NCBI RefSeq assembly: GCF_017591425.1
Contig: NW_024467120.1
Span: 5,022,001 to 5,086,000, forward strand
DNA: 64,000 nt
Direction of reading: 5' to 3'
Origin: Ochotona curzoniae
Lineage: Eukaryota > Chordata > Mammalia > Lagomorpha > Ochotonidae
Shown here: one piece after another, positions 24,351 through 34,400 of the stretch
Position numbering within the stretch: position 1 is the stretch's first letter
Layout of the letters: every line of letters begins with the position of its first letter
The notes under the pieces: model-generated
What the model was told of the DNA's origin: nothing
Seen by the model: the letters and a program-made list of their open reading frames with translations, nothing else
Databases searched by the model: none
Program-made: the position numbers and the translations under genes

Positions 24351-26919
24351 ACACAAAAACGCCCCTATCCTTGGTGGATAGCTTTGCTTGAGCAACTGTT
24401 TAAGTTCAAAGGCATGCTGGTCCCAGTATTTTTCATGTGGCAATCTTTTTCTCTCAATGCTTTTCTTTGCTTTTGGTTTTGTAATTTCATAACGCTATAA
24501 CCCCTTTCCATACACCTGATCAAACTTTTTAGATTTCGATAATTTAAAAAAAAAAACTTGATTCATTCAGCCAATAATGTAGATCCTGCTGTGGTAAATT
24601 TCTCACCTTTTCTATTTTACATCTGTTTGTCTTTTTGCCCTGTTTCCCGAGTGGTTACCTTCATTTTTATCCTTAATTTTCAGGAGCTCCGTTTGGTTTT
24701 CAGATACTCTATCTGCCTATTATTCTCTTCGTGGCTTTAATATTTTTCTTATCTGTATAAGCTGGGCTTTTTTTTTTTTTCTGTTGGCTTGTTCTGATCT
24801 GTCTTCCAAAGTAGGGGCGCGCTTACCTTATTCAGCACTCCCTGTTACTAGTCACACAGAGCAAGCGACCAGAACTGACGTGATGCTTAAGAATGTAGTG
24901 GGTCCCTGCATGATGACGTGAGTGGTTTTCATTTAGAAAACCGGGTGTGACTGCCTTTATTTTCCTCGGCCAGCTTTGGGGTGTTCTCACAATTGTGAGG
25001 ATTATGTCTTTGGGGCCATGGCTCTATAGCCCCATGATAAAAACCTAGAAGTGGGGGAGGGTTGCGCCCAGTCTGCCTATGTTCAACGAGCCCCAATGTT
25101 TAATACTTCCTGCCCACACTGTATAAGGCATCTTCCCAGTTCACAGACTTGTACTTCCTCTGGGGAAGAAACCCCCCAACAGCCTACTGGTGGGGCAAGG
25201 AGCAGGACCCTTGGGTGCAAGAGGTCGACAAGACCTGGAGTTGAATTAAGCCTTCTCCGAACCAGAATTTCAAGCAATCCTCCTTGTTTCAACCACACCT
25301 TTCCAGCTCGGGGAGTTACCTGGAACTTCTAATTCCTGAGTATTTGCGATTATGTAGAGTCAATAGGGTTGTCGGGTGGTTTTTCAGGTGACTGGTTTAG
25401 CGCTCAGCTTTCTTAAGTCAGCACAATCCTTTCCTCTGGTTCACCTGCTTTCTAGATTTCCAAATCTTACTGCTTTTATCTCCTCTTGATCCTAGTGGTT
25501 TATGCGCTAAAATCCCCGTGCCAGTGAGGTTTCGGGAGGGAGCAAAGATAGACACATGAATTCAGTTTTCAAATAATCTTCACATAACTTCTTTTTTGCC
25601 TGAGAAAACACTCTCAACAGAAGAGAACTAGAACCCCTCCACCTAACTGCAGTTCAGTGATTGTGTAAGCGCACCACCACCTGCCCTTCAATGTCAACTT
25701 TGTGACATCGAAGATGTAACAATGCAAAGAGAGGATTTCCTTCAAACCAGAGAAATGAACTGCGTTTGAATGACACTGTCATGCTATGATGGATGGGATA
25801 CACTTGAATGAGTGAATCATCCGCGAAACAGCAAAGATGACATAGAAACAGGTATTGCAGATTCGGTTATGAATTTGACCTCTGCTTGGGATTTGAAGAA
25901 GATGACACACCTCTGCCTTGATTGGGAACGCAGCTCTCAGCAAACACTTTCCACTAACAGCTTTTAAAAGGCCCCTTTGGAGTCCTAGGAGGTCAGGGGC
26001 ACGCTGCTGATTATCCTGAGCATGGGAAAGCAAAAGAAGGTCGCAGTTTTCCCAGCTCTAGAAATTCGGATCCCTGAACTGAGCCCTCGCGAAGCAGCCC
26101 TCCACTTCACGGTACATCGCAGGCAGAATCGGAGTCAGGCCAGCGAGAACTGCAGGGCCCTTGCACAGAACGAGAGCTCTAACAACATCATCACTTATTA
26201 GGTGTTAGCACAGTTTCCCCACAAGCACTCCACTGACAAGTGTCCACACCGTTTCTGGAGCAAGAACAACCTTTTATAACACAGTTCAAAGGGCCAAACA
26301 CAAGAGTCAGGAAAGGACACTTTCTCAACTACTCCAGATGCGCTCCCGGGGTCTTCCAAGCCCACCTGCGGCTCTAGCCTCCGTCTTTGCAGAGAAACTG
26401 TTTCTCCTCCACCCTTACTTGTCACCTTTGGGGGACGGAGGGACTGAACAGCGATCCAGGCGAGCGTGGCTTTTGCACCTGTACGCCCTGGCGGCCACAG
26501 ACTACCCATGTCGCGCGCTCTGCTATCTCCCCACCGCCTGGCTCACGGCTCCTTACAACTCTATTCTGTCTCACTAATGCACAGCAAGGCTTTGGGAGTC
26601 TCAAGATCATTCCAACCTCCTTATTCCCAGTCCCCGGCTTCTGAATCCCGTGACAGCCAGACCAACCCACTCCCGGAACACGGTCCGAGGTGCGCACACC
26701 TCGCGGGTCGCCCCATCTCACCCTCGCACAAGGTCCCCAGGACACCACCACCTTTCCAGCTGTCGGCTTCGGACTTCTGCAGCTAGAGGGCCTGGGCCGC
26801 CCGGTCCCCTGGGCGCCCTGGCCCCGCCCCTCGGCGGCCCCGCCCCTTCAGCCGGGCCCGGTCCCTGGCCCCTCTCCCTCATTGGGCCTGCTTCTGCTAG
26901 CCTTCACTCCTTTCGCTCT

Positions 26920-27070
26920 GGCCCCGCCCCTGGCCCTGGCCCTGGCCCCGCCCCTGGATCTGACCCCGCCCTCTTGTTCGGACTCCGCCCCTTCGCCCGG
27001 TTTCTGCCCTGGTCCCTGGCCCCGCCACCCAGGCCCCGCCCCTCGTCCGGGTTCCGCCCCCTCCCCAGCT
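26920..27070. repeat. Degenerate GC-box tandem array
   Basis: Imperfect units around GGCCCCGCCCCTGG, of roughly 15-25 bp, are repeated from about 26920 to 27070 on the TPMT side of the CpG island. The array is both a simple repeat and a cluster of potential Sp1-type sites. Confidence 0.6.
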
Positions 27071-27424
27071 TTCTCCAGGGTTTGCGCCGCGGCGGGCGGA
27101 AATGGCCGGGGCGGGGCGAGCGCCGCGGCGCTGACGCCGGCGGAGCCGGGGCTCCTCCCACCCCGGGTCACGCCGCCAGAGGGGCGGAAGCGGCGGCCGA
27201 GCGGGGCTGCGGCGGCCGGCGGCCGGCGGGCGCTGGGCGCTGGGCACGGGGCGCACCGCCTCCCGGGCGCTCCCAGGTGCGGGATCCTGACGCGGGGGCC
27301 TGACGGGTGACAGCGCCCCACCAAGCCGCCGAGCCCAGGCTGCAGCGCTCGTCGCCCCGGAGGAGGTGGGCGAGTTCCCGGGCGCCCCGGTGGGAAGAGG
27401 GTTCGGGGAGGGGTTCCTCGTCTA

Positions 27425-27772
27425 GAGGAGGAGGAGGGGGTCCCTGGCTGAGGAGGAGGGGCTGCCTGGCTGAGGAGGAGGTGGGGGTCCCTGGCTGAGG
27501 AGGAGGGGGTCCCTGGCTGAGGAGGAGGTGGGGGTCCCTGGCTGAGGAGGAGGTGGGGGTCCCTGGCTGAGGAGGAGGGGGTGCCTGGCTGAGGAGGAGG
27601 AGGGGGTCCCTGGCTGAGGGGTCCCTGGCTGAGGAGGAGGTGGGGGGCCCTGGCTGAGGAGGAGGGGGTGCCTGGCTGAGGAGGAGGTGGGGGTCCCTGC
27701 TGAGGAGGAGGGGGTGCCTGGCTGAGGAGGAGGGGGTCCCTGGCTGAGGAGGAGGTGGGGGTCCCTGGCGAC
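27425..27772. repeat. GC-rich minisatellite, 22-25 bp unit, about 15 copies
   Basis: Units of CTGGCTGAGGAGGAGG plus a variable G-run and TCC or TGC are repeated head to tail about 15 times. Alternating 22- and 25-bp forms differ by an extra GTG. One unit is shortened near 27620 and one has lost bases near 27697. Low-complexity frames across it (proline/serine/glutamine-rich on the minus strand) are by-products of the repeat. Confidence 0.95.
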
Positions 27773-28603
27773 GCACCCCCTCGCTGTTTGCCTTCTGGCA
27801 GCGGCGCCCTCTCTCGCTTCTTTGCACCTCTCTGAGGTGAGCCCTGCATGGGGCTCCCCTCAGACTCCCCGGGGCGAGCGGTGTTGTCGAAGCCCCTATT
27901 CTGTCGGCTGCCTGGGGGTCCGGGGGTGCTCGTCTCCGGTCACCCCTCGCTGCTGCTGCTGCTGCGGTGGACTGGGTGGCGGCGAGGAGCGGGCGCGGCC
28001 TCGCAGGTGCGGTGCAAACCCGGTGTGGACTTGCCGGCTGCCGCGGGCAGCTGCTGCTCACAGCCGGCAGCTGGAAGGTGGAAGGCCCCAGTAGGGGGAA
28101 AGCGGGGTTCTGTGCCCGCCACGGGGGGAGAGGCCCCGCGTTCCCTGAGCAGCGCGTGCCGGGGCATCCCCGGGCGGACGTGGAGGCAGCATCCGAGGCT
28201 TTCCGGCAGTTTTCTTCGGCGTTTTCATCTGTCTCGGTGTCGGAGAGGCGGGTGGGAGGAAGGTTTCTGGGAGAGGTACATGAGAAAATGACCATCAATA
28301 ATTAATTGGCTTCTAGGCGAAGGAAGTAGTCGATAAAAGACTTCCCAGTCCGTGAGGGTGGAAGGCTGAATTATTGAACTGGATATTGGGTGTTGAATCG
28401 CTGCATTTCTGAAAATTGGATTCGTGTGGGAGTGATAAGGCGTTAATGCTGCCTGATTTTAAGTTACCCACATAGCACATGTCGGAAGCAGTTTCTAGTG
28501 GCTTGCCCGAATTTTAGAAATTCTGCTGACACTTCTATACGTTTTTTTTTCCAACCTGCTATTCTTTTCATTCGTATTTTCATGAATTCAATGCGTGTTT
28601 TTT

Positions 28604-28926
28604 TTAAAGATTTATTTTTATTATTTTTTATTGGAAAGGCGGATATACAGAGAGGAGATACAGAGAGGAAGATCTTCCATCCGATGATTCACTTCCCAAG
28701 TGAACCACAACGGCCGATGCTATGCCGGTCCGAAGCCAGGAGCCTCTTCCGGGCCTCCCACCCGGGCGCAGAGTCCCAAAGCTTTGGGCCGTCCTCGACT
28801 GTTTTCCCAGGCCACAGGCAGGGAGCTGGAAGGGAAGCGGGGCTGCCAGGATTAGAACCGGCGCCCATATGGGATCCCGGGCGTGCAAGGTGAGGACTTA
28901 ACCACTTGCGCCACCACGCCGGGCCC
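28604..28926 (-). mobile_element. Young lagomorph C-type SINE with target duplication
   Basis: Full length, with GC-rich head CCACGCCGGGCCC. It is flanked by the 14-bp direct repeat AATGCGTGTTTTTT at 28590-28603 and 28927-28940. Confidence 0.96.
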
Positions 28927-29515
28927 AATGCGTGTTTTTTAAAAAGTAATTTTTTGGGATAAACTTCAGGAAAAACTAAGACTCAGTAAGATAAAAGTAT
29001 ATTCCCTTCTGTTGTTACTTACATAGCCTTCTCTTTTTTTTTTTCTTTTATCACATTAAAATAAAACCTAAGCATGATTTAAAAATTAAGAATGAAAATA
29101 TGCAAATAAAATGATATTGAGCATGGAATGGCCTCGTTCTGTTTAGTCAAGTATTTATTTCAAGTCCCAGGTGGGTGAAACACGGAATATGCTGGTTGCT
29201 TTTAGGGCCACTTGAATCCCTATTTCTGAAATTGTGTGTGAAGCACAGTAATTTTAACGCTTTCAGCTTTGGTTTACCTTAATTTTAAAACAGGGGACCC
29301 TGCAACAGTGTAAATATAACAAAGTGCCCAGAAAGAATGGAGGCAGATGACCCTCATTAGTGATGAAAATAAATGGTGTTTGCAGCTGATTTTTCATTTC
29401 TGTCTCTTGAATTAAATATGTTCAATACATGTTTTGCAGTGTGTCGTTAGACTGGCATGTCTGATGAAATTGTTTTCAGGAACACGTGTCTTTGTTTCTT
29501 TTTGGTTGTTCTTTT

Positions 29516-29780
29516 AAAACACTTACTGAAAAGCAGGGAGAGCGATCCAGAGCTTCCATGTGCTGTTTGATTTCCCAGATGGCTGCAATGACTGGGCTGG
29601 GGAAACCCTAACTCCGTTAAGACGCCCCACCTGAGCGGGAGGGACCCAAGGACTGGGCTCACAGGCTGCTGCTGTTCCAGATGCGTTAGCAGGGAGCTGG
29701 CTTGCAAGGGAAGAAGCAGGGGCCCATGTGGTTGTCCGGCTGCTTCCCTGAAGGCCTTAACCCATTCTGCCAGGATGCTG
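29516..29780 (-). mobile_element. Old SINE
   Basis: The antisense order is preserved: AAAGCAGGGAGAGCGATCC, ATTTCCCAGATGGCTGCAAT, then CCATTCTGCCAGGATGCTG. It is heavily diverged. Confidence 0.65.
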
Positions 29781-31311
29781 ACTAAACGCGTGCACGTCAG
29801 GAGACAGCTTCGACTGTTGCGTGGGTCTAGGAGCTTTAAAAAGTGCATCAAAAGTGAAATTAAATAATTTGATGCAAAAAAAAACAAGGTTTGAAATCTA
29901 TAAATCCATACTATTTTTTTTGTAACTTACCTTCTCTATGGCCTTTATTGTATGCATTTATACACATATAGATATGTATTCACATATGCTGTATTTGTGT
30001 TTCGTGTGTAAATAATATTAGAAATGTGTTTTATATAGACGAAGAGACATAGATGAGGTCTGTTAGGTTGGACATCCTTCTAAAACTACAGATAGGATTT
30101 GAGTGCGATGACTGGTAGGTAGATGGTACTTGTAACATTAGGCATGTTTTTTCTGGCAGAAGAATGCGTGCTGTAGAGCTAAATGGCAATTTAATGCTTA
30201 CTAGAACATGTTTCAGAACACACAGTGCTGCTGTGTTCACAGCTCGCGGGGCGTTTGTGGGAAAGTGAAGATCACATGTAACATTGACGTCAAGACTTCC
30301 CAAAGTCCGTGTACGTGGCAAATTGGAATTTTTTCCGTGTGATGGCCATGAAAAATACTGTTATGAATGCTGGTAGAACCCAGAAATGTGAAACAACACG
30401 ATGACAGGATTCCCCAAAGCTTTTCCCGAAGGCTACGTCTGTAGAATTTGTATTTTGTGAGAACGCTTTCCCGTTTTCAGGCTTCTGACTCGTAGATATG
30501 CCGTATTTACTTTTGAACCTGTCGTTCTGTGTGTGTATGTGTGTGTATAGTAAATATGTGCCAGGAAAGGTGGTGAAGGACAATTCTATAATCTGTATGT
30601 TATTGGCTACATGCTAAGCATAGGTATAGAATTATATAATGTAATAGGAGAAAAATGCCAATAGCTGGTAAATCTTTCATAATTACAACGCAGCTTCTTT
30701 TGCACGCTTAAGTTCTTTGTTTCATGATGCTATCATGAGACTGCTTTGAGAATGTAAAACATTCCACCAAAGATCTTTTAATACACATCATGTGCTAAGA
30801 TGTTGTGCTTGATACTTAGGTGTTGCACTTTACTAAGATGTGTTGTGTTTGGAAAGTATATGGAGATAAAAGTCAGAAACTGCTAAGAAGACAGTGAGAT
30901 GCAAAGGAACGTAAAATGCACAAGCTAGGTGGTTTTGCTCGTTGCGGTTGACAAACAGCTGTGTAAGCTGCTGATTGGTCATTTGCTTGTGGTGTTTCAC
31001 CTGTTGAAGTGTGGGAAGTGCTAACATAGTGTTGCCTGGCTGTGGGGTGCTAGTGCAGCAGCTTGGTACTTGTCTGGGTCGTGTGGTTTAATCCTCCTGC
31101 CTTTGCTGTGGGACGTTGTCCCCCTGCCGACTTTAGGGAATGCTGAGGCTGGGAGAAGGGAAGCCGTGGAAAGTGGGGGTTTTATGTACACCTGCTAGGC
31201 TAGGTGCAGAGGTGTGCTCACACCTGCCAGTCTGCGTGATAACTTGGAGAACACTACCAGATGCTAATATCCAGCGGTTTATAGCTATATGTTTTTAAAA
31301 TTTTTTTGCAG

Positions 31312-31411
31312 ATTTTCTGCTATAATGGCAGCCACACGAGGGAGGACGAAGAAAAGAACGTGCTATGATCATTCTCCAGACAGCCTTCCTCTGAGGAGCT
31401 CCGGGAGGCAG
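31312..31411 (+). CDS. KDM1B: KDM1B coding exon 1 with start codon (coding from 31325)
   Basis: The acceptor TTTTTTTGCAG ends at 31311, followed by 13 bp of 5' UTR. The ATG at 31325 has A at -3 and G at +4. It encodes 29 residues, MAATRGRTKK through SSGRQ. The donor is CAG|GTATTA. Confidence 0.95.
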
Positions 31412-34400
31412 GTATTACTCCCTTGCTGATCCCATGTACCTTTTACAGAAAGTATTATTGTGATTGGCACTGGAGAACTGAGAAGCCATAACTCCAGTCC
31501 TCAGGTTGCTTGCAGTTGAGTGGAGGGGTGCACAGCACGATGCAGACACATACTACTATGTAGTGAGTGATAGAATGTGGGAAATCGTGGCCAGTCTGGC
31601 AGAGGGACCTGCAAGCGGGCAGAGGGTGTGAGCTGGTAGTTGGTCAGGCATCTGGAGGGCCTTGGGTAGCTCTTTCAAAGAAAAAAACTGAACGATGAAA
31701 AAAGAAAATTTAACTATTTTTATTGAAAAGGCAGATTTGCAGAGAGAAGGAGAGATAAAAAATATTTTCTGTCTGCTGGTACACTCCCCAAGTGGCTGTA
31801 ACAGCCAGAGCTGAGCCAATCTGAAGCCAGAAACTTCTTACGAGTCACCCATGTGGGTGCAGGGTCCCGAGGCTTTGGGCGATCCTCTGCTGCTTTCCCA
31901 TGTCACAAGCAGGGGGCTGGATAGGAAGTGGAGCTGCTGGGATATGAACCAGTGCCCATATGGGATCCCAGTGCATGCAAGGCAAGGATTTAGCCACTAG
32001 GCTACTGCGGCAGGCTCCATGATGAGAATTTTTAAAAATCTGATACTTGGGCCTGATGCCATAACCTAGCGGCTAAAGTCCTCACCTCACAAGCACTGGG
32101 ATCCCATGGACACTGGTTTTAATCCCAGCAGCCCTGAATCCCATCCATTTCCCTGACTGTGGCCTGGGTAAGCACACTAGGACAGCCTTGGGTCCCTGCA
32201 CCCGTGTGGGAGACCCAGAGGAGGCTCCGGGATCCTTGTTTTGGATCAGCACAGCTGCGCCTGTTGAGGCCGCTTGGGGAGTGGATCAGCTGATGGAAGA
32301 TCTTCCTCTCTGTTTCTCCTTTTCTTTGTATATCTGACTTTCCAATAAAATAAATGTTTTTAAAAAAAATCGATGGTACTGAGAGGGTATCACTTTTTCC
32401 AGTGGAAGAAGAAATACATTTCTGAGAATGACATTAATTTTGGTTAATGTCACTTTCTCACGAGAAAAGTTAGCACAAATCTTAGTTCTCAGATAGTTCC
32501 CGTCCAAGCACCGTGTGTATGTTGCTACTGCATTACGTGAATTATTTGCGTGGGACTCGGTGTGTGCAGATTTGACCTTCTCGTTTAGAACCTGTAATGT
32601 GGACAGGATTTCAGTCCTAAACCTCCCCCTGCCTTTGAACCTGATCTTCGGCTGGTTCTCCCCCAGGCAAGGAAGAAAGCAGCAGAGACAGCAGAAGAAG
32701 ATGAAGATGGCGGGTCGGAGAAGAAGTACAGGAAGTGTGAAAAGGCTGGCTGCACAGCGGCGTGTCCTGTGTGCTTCGCGAGCGCTTCCGAAAGGTCGGT
32801 GAGAGGGCAGGTCCAGGTCCGACACCTCTCTCCAGAACATTCTTTGTGGGAACGTAGTTCTTGGAGGTGGTTTTCCCAAAGATAGAGATTCTGTAAGTCA
32901 TTGGTAATAGAGACACTGCCAGGGTATCTTCTACATGCCACACCCTCTGCAGTGCTCCCCAGACTCCCAGCCCGGTGGGGAAGATCATAGCCATTCTGGC
33001 TGAGATCCAGTCCCATCCTCAGTATGCCTCGTTAGGTATGTCCTGAATGTCTGGAGGTCCCAAAACAACCGTTGCCTGCCACGCTGCCAGTCCCAAGCAT
33101 CCCGAAGGAGGATGCTCAGCCTGTGTCATCCTCCAGTTGTCCATTCCCGTTTGCCCTCTTAGCTTGTGGTCGTGAGGCGTCTTAAGTGGAAATGATAGAA
33201 ATGTTTTGTCTTTACCAGAGCTCCATGTTTTTGCTATTTTCAGATGTGCCAAAAATGGCTACACGTCCCGATGGTATCATCTCTCGTGTGGGGAGCATTT
33301 CTGCAATGAATGCTTTGACCATTACTACAGAAGGTTTGTTCCTTTGTGTTTGTGGTTTCCATGGTGGGGCAGTGGAGTGGACTGCGGCTCATGAATTCTG
33401 TCTCTTTCAGCCCTTCCTGGGCTGTGTGTGACCTTGACTGGCACTTTCGTGCGGTGTTTGGTGCGTGTGCTTGCTTACACTCAGGGCTCAAAAACGCTGT
33501 GCCATGAGGTGGTGATTCTGTGCCATCTGCACGCTCTGGAAGACCTTGGAGCTAGTGCTTCTGTTTCATTATTTCTAATTTCTTTGATTTATGCTGTAAT
33601 ACTTGTTAGTTACTTCTGTTAGCTTTATACTGTCTTTTTTCTCTAGTCCCCCAAGTGGGGAGCTGATGCTATGAATGCTAGATCTTTGTTCTTTCTCAGT
33701 AAGTGCATTTAATGTTATAAATTTCCATTCAGTAGGCACTTAGCTATATTTTGCAGATATTCGTGACTATTATTTTCTTTGCCAACAGTTCAAAATATTT
33801 TCAGATTTCCTTTGAATCTCCTTTTTTGACCATTTGGAAGTAAATTGTTGGAGGCTGGTGGGTGGCATAACATGATAATCTAAGTCTCCACCATCCCATA
33901 TCGGTGCCAGTTTGAGTCCCTACTGCTCCATTTCTGACCCAGCTCCCTGCTCATGTGCCTGGGAAAGCAGCGGAAGATGGCCCCCGTGCTTGGGCCCCTG
34001 TACTCACATTAAAGACCTGGAGGAAGCTCCAGGCTCCCAGCTTCAGACTGGCCCAGCTCTGGCCATTATGGCCTTTTGGGAAGTGAACCAGCAGGTGGAA
34101 AATATCTCTCCTCTCTCTGTAAATCTGCCTTTCAAATAAAAATAAATCTTGAAGGAAAAAAGTAAATTGTTTAATTCCCAAATATTTGGACCCTCTTTGA
34201 TAAATTTTCTAATATTTATTTGTAGTTTAATTCTGTAATGGCCGAAGAATATACTTTTAAAATTTTTTTGCTTTTTTTTTTAAATATTTATTGTAAAGGC
34301 AGATTTACAGAAAGAAGAAGATACAGAGAAAAAAAAAACCTTATCAAATATTCCATTTAATCCTATCTTAGGTTTTGTAAATCTTGAGAAATGTTAGTTT

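Larger units (their letters stand above)
22714..26700 (-). other. TPMT 5' intron or introns between promoter region and first coding exon
   Basis: It contains SINEs (22801-23088, about 24098-24350) and CT-rich stretches. Any second non-coding exon could not be located. Confidence 0.5.
26700..28290. promoter_or_regulatory. CpG-rich divergent promoter region between TPMT and KDM1B
   Basis: GC and CpG content jump at about 26.7 kb and fall after 28.3 kb. Many GC boxes (CCCCGCCCC and relatives) lie at about 26820-27060, and no TATA box is evident. TPMT is transcribed leftward and KDM1B rightward from here, so a shared or back-to-back promoter is the simplest reading. Candidate donors for the non-coding first exon of KDM1B include GAG|GTGAGC at 27837. 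A possible TPMT exon-1 donor on the minus strand is GG|GTGAGA at 26721. Exact start sites cannot be set from sequence alone. Confidence 0.7.
28291..31311. other. KDM1B upstream region / intron before the first coding exon
   Basis: SINEs lie at 28604-28926 and 29516-29780 and a short GT stretch near 30530. No exon could be identified. AT content is high, in contrast with the CpG island to its left. Confidence 0.55.
31412..32666 (+). other. KDM1B intron after coding exon 1
   Basis: It holds two SINEs in inverted orientation (31710-32017 and 32048-32369) about 30 bp apart, plus unique sequence. Confidence 0.7.

Noticed and set aside
26650..27310. Plus-strand proline/alanine-rich frames of over 200 codons in the CpG island
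   Set aside because: Low-complexity composition from GC boxes; no conserved motif and no splice or Kozak support.
26848..28298. Minus-strand frames of 333 and 376 codons rich in P, S, Q
   Set aside because: They are translations of the minisatellite and GC-rich flank. The repeat unit mixes 22- and 25-bp lengths, and stop-free frames follow from composition.
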